Positions 6,201-15,796 of a stretch of DNA of 64,000 nucleotides are shown here, piece by piece (the first letter of the stretch is position 1; every line of letters begins with the position of its first letter). The notes beneath the pieces were generated by a model. That model ran no database searches. It was not told the DNA's origin and worked only from the letters and a program-made list of their open reading frames with translations. The position numbers were made by a program, and so were the translations under genes. Source of the stretch: Chitinophaga horti (GTDB lineage Bacteria; Bacteroidota; Bacteroidia; Chitinophagales; Chitinophagaceae). Where the stretch lies: the NCBI RefSeq assembly GCF_022867795.2, contig NZ_CP107006.1, positions 1,488,001 through 1,552,000 on the forward strand, written 5' to 3'.

Positions 6201-9130
6201 TAGGCTAAGGCAGCATGTAATATCTCTACAGGATGCAACGCATGTTTACCCGTGCCGTCCTTGATCTGATGCCGGCAGCTCGTTCCCGGTGCGGCGATCA
6301 GCGTGTCGTCGCCGGCGTTACGTACTGCAGGGAACAACACCATCTCACCGATCTGCATCGACAGATCATAATGTTCCTTTTCATAACCAAACGATCCCGC
6401 CATACCGCAGCAGCCGGAAGGAATGATTTCCACCGAATAGTTTTCCGGCAGGGAGAGTATTTTTTTGCTGTGTAAGACGGACGATAACGCCTTCTGCTGG
6501 CAGTGCCCGTGCAGTTTGATCTTACGCGGCTCGCGGGAGAACTGGTCTTTATGAATATGCCCCTGTTCCGCCGCCATAGAAAGAAATTCGTCTACCATAT
6601 ACACGTTACGGGCCAGTTGTTTTGCATCGGCCCGCAGCGATTCGCCCACCAGGTCCGGGTACTCATCGCGGAAGCTGAGGATGGCAGAAGGTTCTACGCC
6701 TAACAGTGGTATGTCGTTCGAAATGATGTCTTTAAACAATCGTACGTTCTTTTCGGCGATCGTGCGGGCTTTGCGCAACATGCCTTTCGACATGTAAGCA
6801 CGCGCGCTTTCCGGGTGTTCGGTCATCACGACGGTGTAGCCCAGTTTACGCAGCAGCTCCACCGCTTTAATACCGATATGTGTATCGTTAAAGTTCGTGA
6901 ACTCGTCGCAGAACAGGTAAACGGTTTGTTTGCCGCCACCATGCTGACCCAGTGAAGGTTTATTATTGGCAAACCACTTACGCCAGGTGGTGCTTTGCAG
7001 TGTAGGCATGGAGCGGTCCACCGCAAAACCGGAGATGCGTTTGATCAGGTTGCTGGTGGCTTTGGTGTTCACCATCCAGTTGTACACGCCCGGGGCAATG
7101 GCCGCCAGGTTGTTCATCATGGCATAGTTGCCGATAAGACGGTTGCGGAAGGGGAGGCCGTTTGCATCGTGGTAATGCTGCAGGAACTCCATTTTCAGCT
7201 TCGCCATATCCACGTTCGACGGGCACTCCGACTTACAACCTTTACAGGCCAGGCAGAGGTCCAGTACCTCGTAAATCTCTTTATGATCGAACTTGTTCTC
7301 TTTCGGAGAATTGGTAAGGAATTCGCGCAGGATGTTGGCCCTGGCGCGGGTGGTATCTTTCTCATCGCGCGTAGCCATATAGCTTGGGCACATAGTACCG
7401 CCGCTCAACTGCGTTTTACGGCAATCGCCGGAACCGTTACATTGTTCCGCATGCTGCAAAACGGTCTGGTCCGGGAAGTGGAAGATCGTTTTGAGCGTCG
7501 GTGCGGGCTTGTCGGGCTCGTATCGTAACATGCTGTTCATCGGCGGCGTGTCAACGATCTTAAATGGATTAAAGATGTTGTCCGGGTCCCAGGTGTATTT
7601 GAGCTGGCGCATCAGCTGGTAGTTCTTTTCGCCTACCATCTGACGGATGAACTCACCACGCAGGCGGCCGTCGCCGTGTTCACCACTCAGGGAGCCCTGG
7701 TATTTTTTTACGAGGGTAGCTATCTCCTCCGCGATTTTGCGGAATAACATATTACCTTCGGAAGTTTTGAGGTTGATGATCGGTCGAAGGTGAATCTCGC
7801 CGCTGCCCGCATGCGCATAGTGAACAGAGTACAGACCGTATTTCTTCAATATCTCGTTAAATTCTGCGATGTACGCTGGCAGATCTTCTACGTCTACTGC
7901 CGTATCTTCAATTACCGGTACCGCCTTTTCGTCGCCGGGCAGGTTACTGAGCAAGCCCAGGCCCGCTTTGCGCAGCGTCCATATCTTTTTCGTGTCTTCG
8001 CCGAACAGGAGCGGGAAGTGGTAGCCAAGGCCGGCCGCTTCCATGGCTTGCTGCATTTGTCCCGCGATCGCTTCGATCTCTTCACGGGTGTTGCGGCAAA
8101 ACTCCACTACGAGAATGGCGCCGGGATCTCCTTTTACAAAGAAGCGGTTCTTACGTTGTTCGATGTTATCCTTGGTACATTCCAGGATGAAGTGGTCGAT
8201 CAGCTCACTGGCGCTGGGTTTGAACTTCATCGCAATGATGTTCGCCCGCAATGATTCGTCGATCGTATTGAAATGCACGCACATCAGGCCTGTTTCTTTC
8301 GGCGGGATGGGCGATACGTTCAGTTTTATTTCGGTGATAAAGGCCAGCGTTCCCTCGGAGCCGGCGATCAGTTTACAGAAGTTAAATGCTTCTCCACCTA
8401 AAGTGAAAGGCGCCGTTTCCAGCAGCATATCCACCGCATAGCCCGTGTTTCTTCTCAAAATGCTTTTGCGGGGAAACTCGCGGCGGATCTCTTCCTGGTT
8501 ATGATAATCGCTCAGCAGGCTGCGCACCTGCCTGTAAACGGTGGTTTCCAGTGAATCGGGCGCTTCACATTTGGCGTGAAACTCGTCGATCGACATATCT
8601 TTGAAATGTACTTCGGAACCGTCGCTCAGCAAGGCTTTTACCTCCAGCAGGTGTTCGCGGGTGCTGCCATATACTACAGAGTTGGAGCCGCAGGAATTGT
8701 TTCCCACCATACCGCCAATCATCGCCCTGTTGGCGGTGGAGGTTTCAGGTCCAAAGTAGAGGCCGTGCGGCTTCAGGAACATGTTGAGCTCGTCGCGGAT
8801 AACGCCGGGCTGTACGCGTACCCAATGTTCCTCTTTATTTAGTTCGAGTATATTGGTAAAGCGCCGCGAAACGTCCACGATGATGCCGTTACCTACTACC
8901 TGTCCGGCCAGGGAGGTGCCTGCGGTACGGGGTATCAGCGAAGTTTTTTCCGATTTGGCAAAGGCGATCAGCTTTTTTAAGTCCTTGATATTCTCGGGAA
9001 TAGCGACGGCGAGGGGCATTTCACGGTAGGCGGAGGCGTCCGTGGCATAGAGCGTTCTCGTGGTAAGGTCGTCGTAAAAGGTGCCGTCCAGCTGGCTGGC
9101 CAGTTCCCGCAGTTTTTCACGCTTCATCAT
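6200..9130 (-). CDS. FAD-linked oxidase / Fe-S (CCG-domain) D-2-hydroxyacid dehydrogenase
   Basis: 976 residues from the ATG at 9130. The frame is open to 9241, but MMKREKLRELASQLDG is the natural start and a TAnnTTCG-type -7 box lies 25-32 bases upstream of it. The N-terminal half (residues about 20-470) is a GlcD/PCMH FAD-binding domain (LIPRTAGTSLAGQVVGNGIIVD, GMVGNNSCGSNSVVYGSTREH, SGEHGDGRLRGEF). A 4Fe-4S ferredoxin-type segment (CLACKGCKSECPSNVDM) follows, then a CCG region (HGHCQQKAL, SGCCGMAGSFGYEKEHY). The architecture matches D-2-hydroxyglutarate or D-lactate dehydrogenases of the FAD/Fe-S fusion type, passing electrons to the quinone pool. The substrate is not resolved by sequence. 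Confidence 0.88.
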   Translation of the reverse strand: MMKREKLRELASQLDGTFYDDLTTRTLYATDASAYREMPLAVAIPENIKDLKKLIAFAKSEKTSLIPRTAGTSLAGQVVGNGIIVDVSRRFTNILELNKEEHWVRVQPGVIRDELNMFLKPHGLYFGPETSTANRAMIGGMVGNNSCGSNSVVYGSTREHLLEVKALLSDGSEVHFKDMSIDEFHAKCEAPDSLETTVYRQVRSLLSDYHNQEEIRREFPRKSILRRNTGYAVDMLLETAPFTLGGEAFNFCKLIAGSEGTLAFITEIKLNVSPIPPKETGLMCVHFNTIDESLRANIIAMKFKPSASELIDHFILECTKDNIEQRKNRFFVKGDPGAILVVEFCRNTREEIEAIAGQMQQAMEAAGLGYHFPLLFGEDTKKIWTLRKAGLGLLSNLPGDEKAVPVIEDTAVDVEDLPAYIAEFNEILKKYGLYSVHYAHAGSGEIHLRPIINLKTSEGNMLFRKIAEEIATLVKKYQGSLSGEHGDGRLRGEFIRQMVGEKNYQLMRQLKYTWDPDNIFNPFKIVDTPPMNSMLRYEPDKPAPTLKTIFHFPDQTVLQHAEQCNGSGDCRKTQLSGGTMCPSYMATRDEKDTTRARANILREFLTNSPKENKFDHKEIYEVLDLCLACKGCKSECPSNVDMAKLKMEFLQHYHDANGLPFRNRLIGNYAMMNNLAAIAPGVYNWMVNTKATSNLIKRISGFAVDRSMPTLQSTTWRKWFANNKPSLGQHGGGKQTVYLFCDEFTNFNDTHIGIKAVELLRKLGYTVVMTEHPESARAYMSKGMLRKARTIAEKNVRLFKDIISNDIPLLGVEPSAILSFRDEYPDLVGESLRADAKQLARNVYMVDEFLSMAAEQGHIHKDQFSREPRKIKLHGHCQQKALSSVLHSKKILSLPENYSVEIIPSGCCGMAGSFGYEKEHYDLSMQIGEMVLFPAVRNAGDDTLIAAPGTSCRHQIKDGTGKHALHPVEILHAALA

Positions 9131-9438
9131 ATTCTTCCGTGCAATTAGAGAAGGCGAAAATATAATCTTAATCCCTAAAAGTGAAGTGATTGCTAAAATA
9201 AGGTTTAGCTGATAGGGCAACCTTGGGTAAAATACGCCCACGCCCTGCTAATTTTGACGAACGGAGACAGCCTTATCTATGGTAAATTAGCTTTATCAGC
9301 CACTATCTGTGCAATTGGGCCAACAGACCCCGTGCTACCCAGATTTTTCACCGCCCGCAGATTGGTTCACCCTTACTTTTCAACGCTTCGCCTGGAGCGT
9401 GGTGATATTGTATTTTTTAAACCCATAATATGTTAGCT
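9131..9438. other. 308-bp divergent intergenic region
   Basis: It separates the leftward oxidoreductase from the rightward secreted protein. On the minus strand a TATTTTCG box (9155-9162) resembles the Bacteroidota -7 element TAnnTTTG and would serve the start at 9130. No ORF with coding character was found. Confidence 0.45.
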
Positions 9439-9960
9439 ATGAAAATGCTTCCCAGATTGTTATGCGCATGCATTTGTATCCTGTTTTGCGGTGGCACCGC
9501 CTCGGCGTTCAAGTTCACTCGCACCGCCGACTTGCAGGTAACGGGCTCCAGTTCATTTACCATCGGTTCGGTAGTGACCTACACCACTATTTATGGCAAC
9601 TTTACCGATGCCGAAACGGTGGCTTACATCGGCGGTACGCTCAGTGTCAGCTACTCGGTAACCGCGGTGGTGGTGAATTACGGCAGCTATGGAGGCTTCA
9701 GCAGCCTGTATTTCACGAACATCAGCCACACTTATTCCGGTAGTACTTACCCGGTGTATTCCAATTCCTCGCCCACCAATTCCTACCTGGCGCAGTACCA
9801 CTTCCTGATGCAGAATGCGGGATGCACCATTCGTAATTCGGCCAACAATATGACTTTGGCAGATGTAACGTATGAAATTTGGGTGGGCATGACGGGTTCG
9901 ATCATCAACCCGGGATTAACGTCCACGTACACGATCACCGGGGTGACTAACGTACCCTGA
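9439..9960 (+). CDS. secreted hypothetical protein, Ser/Thr/Tyr-rich
   Basis: 173 residues from the ATG at 9439. The signal peptide is MKMLPRLLCACICILFCGGTASAF. The mature part is beta-rich and full of Ser, Thr, Tyr and Gly (SYSVTAVVVNYGSYGGFSSLYFTNISHTYSGSTY), which suggests an exported or surface beta-sandwich. There is no catalytic motif and no T9SS tail. I recognise no family. It is single, with a strong bidirectional terminator directly after it. Confidence 0.6.
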   Translation: MKMLPRLLCACICILFCGGTASAFKFTRTADLQVTGSSSFTIGSVVTYTTIYGNFTDAETVAYIGGTLSVSYSVTAVVVNYGSYGGFSSLYFTNISHTYSGSTYPVYSNSSPTNSYLAQYHFLMQNAGCTIRNSANNMTLADVTYEIWVGMTGSIINPGLTSTYTITGVTNVP

Positions 9961-9967
9961 CAAATTG

Positions 9968-10002
9968 AAAAAGCCCATGAACCTATGCTTCATGGGCTTT
10001 TT
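9968..10002. terminator. bidirectional intrinsic terminator
   Basis: AAAAAGCCCATGA (9968-9980) pairs perfectly with TCATGGGCTTTTT (9990-10002) around a 9-base loop. The A-tract and T-tract serve both convergent genes. Confidence 0.9.
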
Positions 10003-10004
10003 GT

Positions 10005-10907
10005 TTAAAATAATGTGTTGCCGGATACAAATTGTGGTTTCTGTAAGTTAAGCCCACAGGCGGCGTTCAGCTTGTCGACCATATACACGGTAAGCTCCGG
10101 GGAGTAAGCTTCGTCGTGCATGTGCATGAAGAAGTACAGCTCCTTCAGGCCATTGTCCAGCCAAAACTTAATGCGGTTGATCCAGTCGTCGATGCGTGTA
10201 TAGTCCGTAGGGTGCAGGCTGTTGCCTACATAGCGGATGAACGCACCGGTGGTGGGCAGGTGCATGTGACAACAATCGCGGCGGCCGGCCGTGTCGGTAA
10301 TCACCGCGCCTACTTTCAGTTCGCGCAATGTTCCAAACAGCTCTTTGCTTACCGCCGGCTCGTACCAGTCCGGGTGGCGAACTTCCAGGTAGAACGAGAG
10401 GTCCTTTGGAAGAGAATCGAGGTATTTAAAGAGATTGTCTTTACGGTTCGGGCTGTACTTATCGCTCACCTGCAAAAAGATCGGTCCCAGTTGGTCGCCG
10501 AACGCCATTACGCCTTCCAGGAAAGCTGTCGTTTGTACGTCGGTATTTACCAGTTGGCTGTAGTGACTGATGGATTGCGGCACCTTCGGGCAGAACTTAA
10601 AATGTTTACCGTCGGCCTTTTCACCCCATTTACGAATATCGGCGGGGGAGTAGGTTTTATAGTGCGTCGCGTTCAGCTCAATGCTATTATAGTGATGCAC
10701 GTACTGTTGCAGGAAGTCCTTCTCCTTCGTGCCTTTGGGATAGATCTTACCGATCCATTCCTTACGACCCCACTTGGCGCAGCCCAGGTATACCTCCGGT
10801 TTCTTAACCGGTTTGCCTTTCAGCGCCTGCTTGTTGAACAGTGGTTCTGCAGCAAGTTTGAAGTCTATCTCATCGAGGAGGGTTTCATCTACGCGTCCGA
10901 AATCCAT
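10005..10907 (-). CDS. DUF72 family protein
   Basis: 300 residues. The DUF72 (YecE-like TIM-barrel) signature is clear: VYLGCAKWGRKEWIGKIYP, then YNSIELNATHY, FKFCPKVPQSISH, LGPIFLQVSDKYSPN, SFYLEVRHPDWY and LYFFMHMHDEAYS. The molecular function of the family is not established. It is cytosolic, with no signal peptide. An inverted repeat follows the adjacent lipoprotein gene on the right. Confidence 0.9.
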   Translation of the reverse strand: MDFGRVDETLLDEIDFKLAAEPLFNKQALKGKPVKKPEVYLGCAKWGRKEWIGKIYPKGTKEKDFLQQYVHHYNSIELNATHYKTYSPADIRKWGEKADGKHFKFCPKVPQSISHYSQLVNTDVQTTAFLEGVMAFGDQLGPIFLQVSDKYSPNRKDNLFKYLDSLPKDLSFYLEVRHPDWYEPAVSKELFGTLRELKVGAVITDTAGRRDCCHMHLPTTGAFIRYVGNSLHPTDYTRIDDWINRIKFWLDNGLKELYFFMHMHDEAYSPELTVYMVDKLNAACGLNLQKPQFVSGNTLF

Positions 10908-10969
10908 ATGGTGTTAGTTTACAGCGCAATTTATTGATAATTGCGGGAATCCGGATGCTGTATGTGGGA

Positions 10970-11009
10970 ATAGTGCGGGCGGCGGGTGTGGACAGGCGGC
11001 CCGCACTAT
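10970..11009 (-). terminator. hairpin downstream of lipoprotein gene
   Basis: ATAGTGCGGGC (10970-10980) pairs with GCCCGCACTAT (10999-11009), a perfect 11-bp stem directly after the stop at 11013. It has no clear U-tract, so it may end transcription inefficiently or stabilise the mRNA 3' end. Confidence 0.5.
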
Positions 11010-11012
11010 GTA

Positions 11013-11828
11013 CTAGTATTTAAATACGGCCGTATCTTCCGCATGCAGTTCGGGATGCTCCGGGTAATCTACCAGGGTAATCAGTTTATTGATCTTCTTA
11101 TCTGTGATCTCAAACTTTTGCTGATCGATTCTTTCCGTTTTTACTGTGCCCCCGTTCAGTTGTTGCAGCCTGGTGATTTTCGCCGGCAAACGTTTCATGC
11201 TGCTCAACACCGGGTAGTTGTAAATAGGATAAAATTCCGTCAGCGACATCGGCACAAATACCCAGGGAGATACTGCGTATTCGTCGGAGTAGGCTTCGAT
11301 ATTATATGTCAGCTTATTGTTGCCATTGGTGGTAATCACCTTGCTGAGTAGTCCCTGGGCGTTGTAAGTATAGTCGGAGAACGCTTTAAGCTGGCTTCCA
11401 GCCTCATTATTCTGAAAGTATCGCTGCGATACAACTTCTCCTTTGATGTTGTAGCTATATTCCATCGTGTAGCCGTTGGTGGGATTGCCTTGTGTTTGCG
11501 TAAAGATCTTTGTCACTTTGCCCGCTCCGTTGTAAGTAAAAAGACTTACATAGATGGAGTTGGTATAACCTCCTTCAATAACCCGTTTCTGGTCGTACTT
11601 GTAATAGATGGCTGCCGCCGCCTGTTGGTTGGTATAAGCGATCTGTTTCAGGGTGCTGTCTGCATTATAGGTCAGTTCCGCTTTGGTACCGCTATTCTGG
11701 TACTCGATCGTTTTTAAGAGGAATTGCGGGGTAGTACCCGTCGTAGGTTTCGGTGGTTTTTCTTCCTTCGAGCAGGCGGTAAGTCCTGCCAATACCAAGC
11801 ATGCAGCCGCTAAGATGTAGTTTTTCAT
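11013..11828 (-). CDS. lipoprotein with YD-like repeated strands
   Basis: 271 residues from the ATG at 11828. This start is chosen because MKNYILAAACLVLAGLTACSKEE is a textbook lipoprotein signal with Cys at 19; the longer frame to 11927 adds a non-signal leader. The mature part repeats units such as ELTYNADSTLKQIAYTN, YTYNAQGLLSKVITTNG and MEYSYNIKGEVVSQRYF, resembling RHS/YD-type or DUF4595-like beta repeats common in Bacteroidota lipoproteins. Function unknown. Envelope-located. Confidence 0.7.
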   Translation of the reverse strand: MKNYILAAACLVLAGLTACSKEEKPPKPTTGTTPQFLLKTIEYQNSGTKAELTYNADSTLKQIAYTNQQAAAAIYYKYDQKRVIEGGYTNSIYVSLFTYNGAGKVTKIFTQTQGNPTNGYTMEYSYNIKGEVVSQRYFQNNEAGSQLKAFSDYTYNAQGLLSKVITTNGNNKLTYNIEAYSDEYAVSPWVFVPMSLTEFYPIYNYPVLSSMKRLPAKITRLQQLNGGTVKTERIDQQKFEITDKKINKLITLVDYPEHPELHAEDTAVFKY

Positions 11829-11930
11829 CGTTAAGATGTTTTTATGGTGATGCAATGTGCTGCATGCATCAGGAAAGGCCATCAGTCTAGGTCGGGGTGC
11901 TAATAATAAAACGTGGCGGGGGTGCAAAAG

Positions 11931-12758
11931 TTACAGCTTTTGCAGCGCGGATGTTTTTCGCAAAGATGTTAGTTGCGTGATAGCGGCCTCGCGCATCATC
12001 TCATATCGCTCTTTTTTACTGAAGTCTTTGTGGATGAGAATGGCGTTAAGACTTTCCAGGTTGGATAAAACGATCAGCTGAAATGTATCGGCACTATCGC
12101 GTATGGTGAGCCGGCGGGCGGCTTCTTCTGGATGCTGTTCCTTCCATTGTTTGGCGGTGAGGCCGAACAAGGCCAGGTTGATGAGGTCAGCTTCTTCTGC
12201 GTAAATGAATACGTCGTTCTTTTGCGGCACCTCTGCCCAGGGAATGAGTTTATCCTTTACTGCGTCTGTGTGGATGCGGTAGTTGGTGGCCGCCAAGGCA
12301 CGCCGCAGGTCCCACTCCGCATGCCGCTCGCGGCCCTCCACCTCTTTTAGTCGCTGAAATTCCTTGATAAGGTACAGTTTGAACCCAGGGTTAATCCAGG
12401 CGGCGAACTCAAAGGCGATGTCCTTATGCGCGAACGTGCCGCCGTAGCGGCCAGATTTGGACAGGAGGCCTTGAGCATTAGTCTTGCCGATCCATTGCTG
12501 CGGCGATAATGTGAACCTATTGGTGCCAGCTTCGATTTTAAACTCCTCGAAATCGATTAGTTTAAAATCGGCATTGTAAAGTTGTTCCCACAAACCCAGG
12601 AACTCGATGGTGTCTTTCCGCCGAAGCCAGTTGCCGATTATGATGTGGCTGTTCGGAAGGTTTCGCACCATATCCGTCAACGATAAAAAATCTTCCTCGC
12701 GGTGACGGACAATATTGATCACGCTATCCTGCACGGTGATCGCTCTTTTCTTTGCCAT
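11931..12758 (-). CDS. KilA-N domain protein
   Basis: 275 residues. Residues about 10-130 match the KilA-N DNA-binding domain (EDFLSLTDMVRNL, IGNWLRRKDTIEFLGLWEQLYN, RYGGTFAHKDIAFEFAAWINPGFKLYLIKEFQRL). The C-terminal half is helical and rich in charged residues. KilA-N proteins are typical of phages and mobile elements, but this type is also carried as a lone chromosomal gene; no phage genes flank it. It may be a transcriptional regulator. The target is unknown. Confidence 0.85.
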   Translation of the reverse strand: MAKKRAITVQDSVINIVRHREEDFLSLTDMVRNLPNSHIIIGNWLRRKDTIEFLGLWEQLYNADFKLIDFEEFKIEAGTNRFTLSPQQWIGKTNAQGLLSKSGRYGGTFAHKDIAFEFAAWINPGFKLYLIKEFQRLKEVEGRERHAEWDLRRALAATNYRIHTDAVKDKLIPWAEVPQKNDVFIYAEEADLINLALFGLTAKQWKEQHPEEAARRLTIRDSADTFQLIVLSNLESLNAILIHKDFSKKERYEMMREAAITQLTSLRKTSALQKL

Positions 12759-13076
12759 TGGTGTATGATGATTTGAAGATTAAATTTACACCAGTTGCTT
12801 TGTACAGGTGGGTGAGAATATCCCGGTTTTACTTAAGCTGAAATCAGGTATGAAATAATTATATGTGTGAAGATGAAGTGTGCGACGCAACGGCGGCTTA
12901 ATGGTTAAGCTTTGGCCTGGCTCATAAAAAAAATCAGGGACGCATACTTGAGTAGATACATTCTGCTTTACAGCTTGGTTACTGGCAATTAACGGCTTAA
13001 ATTGCCGCAGGATCTGGCAAGGCCTTTGATTTCTGGATTTTCCTCTTTAACTTATATATCATTCATACATACAGGC
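12759..13076. other. 318-bp divergent intergenic region
   Basis: It lies between the leftward KilA-N gene and rightward glgA. It holds one copy of the dispersed 23-bp element (12877-12899) and a small inverted repeat GCTTAA-TGG-TTAAGC (12897-12911). No ORF was seen. Confidence 0.5.
12877..12899 (+). repeat. dispersed 23-bp element, copy 1
   Basis: Contains GTGCGACGCAACGGCGGCT. An identical 23-base copy lies inverted at 43378-43400, and a copy with a few mismatches lies at 31676-31698. All three are intergenic. Confidence 0.7.
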
Positions 13077-14495
13077 ATGGAAATTTTACACGTTAGCGCG
13101 GAATGTTACCCGGTAGCAAAAGTTGGCGGGCTGGCCGACGTAGTGGGGGCGCTCCCCAAGTACCAGCGCGATGCAGGCCACGTGGCCAAAGTCGTGATGC
13201 CCGCCTACAGGAATAAGTTTTTTCATAACAACGCTTTTGAGGTGGTACACCAGGCCGGCATGTGGCTGGGTCACGACTGGTACCACTTTAATGTGTACAA
13301 GGAAACAGGTAATGTACTGGGCTTCGACCTGTACCTGGTCGACATCCCGGGGCTGCTCGACCGCGAAGGGGTGTACGGTTACTATAATGACACGGAGCGT
13401 TTCCTGGGCTTCCAGGTAGCGGTGTGCGACTGGGTAAACGAATGGCAACACCACCCGGACGTCATGCATTGCCATGACCACCACACGGCATTGATCCCCT
13501 TTTTGCTGAAATATGGCTACAAGTATACACGGTTGGCGGAAATACCAACGGTGCTTACGATTCATAACGGACAATACCAGGGACAGTTCGGCTGGGACCG
13601 ACAATACCTGCTGCCATCGTTCGACCTTTGGAAATCGGGGTTGCTGGAGTGGGCAGGGGCTATTAATCCGCTGGCCGCCGGTATCAAATCGGCCTGGAAG
13701 GTTAATACAGTGTCACCCAACTACATGCGCGAGCTGCTGAGCGAAGCGAACGGACTCGAAGCGTTGCTGAATTATGAAGTGGGTAAAACGACGGGCATCC
13801 TGAACGGGATCGATACGATGGTGTGGGATCCTGCCAAAGACCCCATGCTGGAATATAACTTTACGGCAACGACGGTAGAGAAAGGAAAGCGGGAGAACAA
13901 GCTGCGTATATGCGAGCAGTTTAACCTGAACCCCGATCTGCCGCTGTTTATATTTATTGGCAGGCTTGTTGATGATAAGGGCGCCGATTTGCTGCCGGAG
14001 ATCATTGGTCGTTCGCTCCACGAATCGGGGAACAAAGCGAGCTTCCTGGTACTGGGCAGCGGCGATAAACATACGGAGTGGAGGTTGGAACAGACGCGCC
14101 TTTTTGCGCCGGATAACATGGCCGTATACATCGGTTATAACGAAGCCCTGGCTCACCAGTTGTACGCTGCGGCCGACTTCCTGCTGATGCCTTCAAGGGT
14201 GGAACCTTGCGGGCTGAACCAGATGTATGCATTGCGTTATGGTACCATACCGATCGTACGCATCACCGGCGGCCTGGCAGATACGGTAATCGACTTTGGC
14301 GACAAGGGCGGTTTCGGTATCCGATTTGTACATGCAGCTATATGGGATGCTTGTGCGGCCGTCAGAAGAGCATTAGAATTATTTGAAAAAAGGACCACGT
14401 TTAACAAGATCAGGAAAACGATACTAAAACTCGATCACTCTTGGAACAAGTCCGCACAAGAATATATAGATCTCTACACCAGTATAAAAAGCTAA
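13077..14495 (+). CDS. glgA: glycogen/starch synthase (GT5)
   Basis: 472 residues from the ATG at 13077. The ATG is preferred over the longer frame from 13002 because MEILHVSAECYPVAKVGGLADV is the conserved N terminus carrying the K-x-G-G-L ADP-glucose loop. The C-terminal GT-B half has SRVEPCGLNQMYALRYGTIPIVRITGGLADTV. It elongates alpha-1,4-glucan from ADP-glucose. It lies 3 bases upstream of glgC, so the two are translationally close in one operon. Confidence 0.95.
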   Translation: MEILHVSAECYPVAKVGGLADVVGALPKYQRDAGHVAKVVMPAYRNKFFHNNAFEVVHQAGMWLGHDWYHFNVYKETGNVLGFDLYLVDIPGLLDREGVYGYYNDTERFLGFQVAVCDWVNEWQHHPDVMHCHDHHTALIPFLLKYGYKYTRLAEIPTVLTIHNGQYQGQFGWDRQYLLPSFDLWKSGLLEWAGAINPLAAGIKSAWKVNTVSPNYMRELLSEANGLEALLNYEVGKTTGILNGIDTMVWDPAKDPMLEYNFTATTVEKGKRENKLRICEQFNLNPDLPLFIFIGRLVDDKGADLLPEIIGRSLHESGNKASFLVLGSGDKHTEWRLEQTRLFAPDNMAVYIGYNEALAHQLYAAADFLLMPSRVEPCGLNQMYALRYGTIPIVRITGGLADTVIDFGDKGGFGIRFVHAAIWDACAAVRRALELFEKRTTFNKIRKTILKLDHSWNKSAQEYIDLYTSIKS

Positions 14496-14498
14496 AGT

Positions 14499-15770
14499 AT
14501 GTCGAACCAGGTTATTTCAGTAATTCTCGGCGGTGGTGCCGGAACACGTTTGTATCCCCTCACTCGCAAACGCTCTAAACCGGCTGTTCCGGTAGGGGGC
14601 AAGTATCGTTTGGTGGACATCCCGATTTCCAACTGCCTGAATGCCGACCTACACCGTATTTTCGTGTTGACGCAGTTCAACTCTGCCTCACTGAATAAAC
14701 ACATCAAGAACACTTACTTCTTTTCGAACTTCTCCAAAGCGTTTGTAGACATCCTGGCGGCAGAACAAACGCCGGATAACCCTACCTGGTATCAGGGCAC
14801 GGCCGATGCGGTGCGCCAGAGCCTGCACCACCTGGAGAACTTCGAGTTCGATTATGTACTGATCCTTTCCGGTGACCAGCTGTACCAGATGGACTTCTGC
14901 GAAATGATCGACCATCATATTGCACAAGGTGCGGACATCTCTATCGCTACCATCCCGGTAAATGCGAAAGATGCTACGGACTTTGGCATCCTTAAAACGG
15001 ACGACCGCGGTTTTATCCACTCTTTTACGGAGAAGCCTAAAACAGGCCTGGAAAACTGGACGTCACCCGTGAGTGATGAGATGGATGCGCTGGGCCGTCG
15101 TTACCTGGCTTCTATGGGTATCTACATCTTTAACCGCAAACTGCTGTTCGACATGCTGCTGGAAACGCAGGCAGGTGCGGCGGACTTTGGTAAAGAGATA
15201 CTGCCTTATGCTATTCAGCATCATAAAGTGTTAAGCTTCCAGTACACCGGTTACTGGACAGATATCGGTAATATTTCTTCCTTCTGGGAAGCCAACCTGG
15301 GACTGACCGACGAGATTCCGCAGTTCAACCTGTTTGATGAAGCGCAGACCATCTACTCCCGCGCACGTATGCTGCCACCTGCGAAGGTGTCGGTTGCCAG
15401 CATGGAGCGGGCAGTTATCTCCGACGGTTGTATCGTACAGGCGAAAAAGCTGGAGCGTGTGGTGCTGGGCATCCGTACCCGCGTTGGAATTGGCAGCGAG
15501 GTAACCAATACTTACATCATGGGGAACGACTTCTTTCAGACGCTGGAAGAGATAGCCAAATGGAAAGAGATTGGCCGACCGCTGATGGGGATTGGTGAAA
15601 ACTGTGTGATCAATAACGCGATCATCGATAAGAATGCCTGCATCGGCAACAACGTGCACATCAACGGAGGGCCGCACCTGACGGACGGTGAATTTGAGAA
15701 ATATACGGTAAAAGATGGCATTGTAGTTGTGAAGAAAGGAGCAGTGCTGCCCGATGGGTTTACCATCTAG
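14499..15770 (+). CDS. glgC: glucose-1-phosphate adenylyltransferase
   Basis: 423 residues. It makes ADP-glucose from glucose-1-phosphate and ATP for GlgA. The N-terminal nucleotidyltransferase motif (ILGGGAGTRLYPLTRKRSKPAVPVGGKYRL) and the substrate loops (LSGDQLYQMDF, FGKEILPYAI) are present. The C-terminal hexapeptide beta-helix (ENCVINNAIIDKNACIGNNVHING) is intact. The length is normal for the family. Middle gene of the glgA-glgC-GH130 operon. Confidence 0.95.
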   Translation: MSNQVISVILGGGAGTRLYPLTRKRSKPAVPVGGKYRLVDIPISNCLNADLHRIFVLTQFNSASLNKHIKNTYFFSNFSKAFVDILAAEQTPDNPTWYQGTADAVRQSLHHLENFEFDYVLILSGDQLYQMDFCEMIDHHIAQGADISIATIPVNAKDATDFGILKTDDRGFIHSFTEKPKTGLENWTSPVSDEMDALGRRYLASMGIYIFNRKLLFDMLLETQAGAADFGKEILPYAIQHHKVLSFQYTGYWTDIGNISSFWEANLGLTDEIPQFNLFDEAQTIYSRARMLPPAKVSVASMERAVISDGCIVQAKKLERVVLGIRTRVGIGSEVTNTYIMGNDFFQTLEEIAKWKEIGRPLMGIGENCVINNAIIDKNACIGNNVHINGGPHLTDGEFEKYTVKDGIVVVKKGAVLPDGFTI

Positions 15771-15796
15771 CAGTGGTCCTTTTAAAACGATAGCAT

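Noticed and set aside
9254-9436. 60-codon ORF upstream of the secreted protein at 9.4 kb
   Set aside because: Short, atypical composition, no family; lies in a divergent promoter region.
11931-12758. KilA-N gene as evidence of a prophage
   Set aside because: No integrase, capsid, tail or att-like repeat nearby; neighbours are chromosomal.
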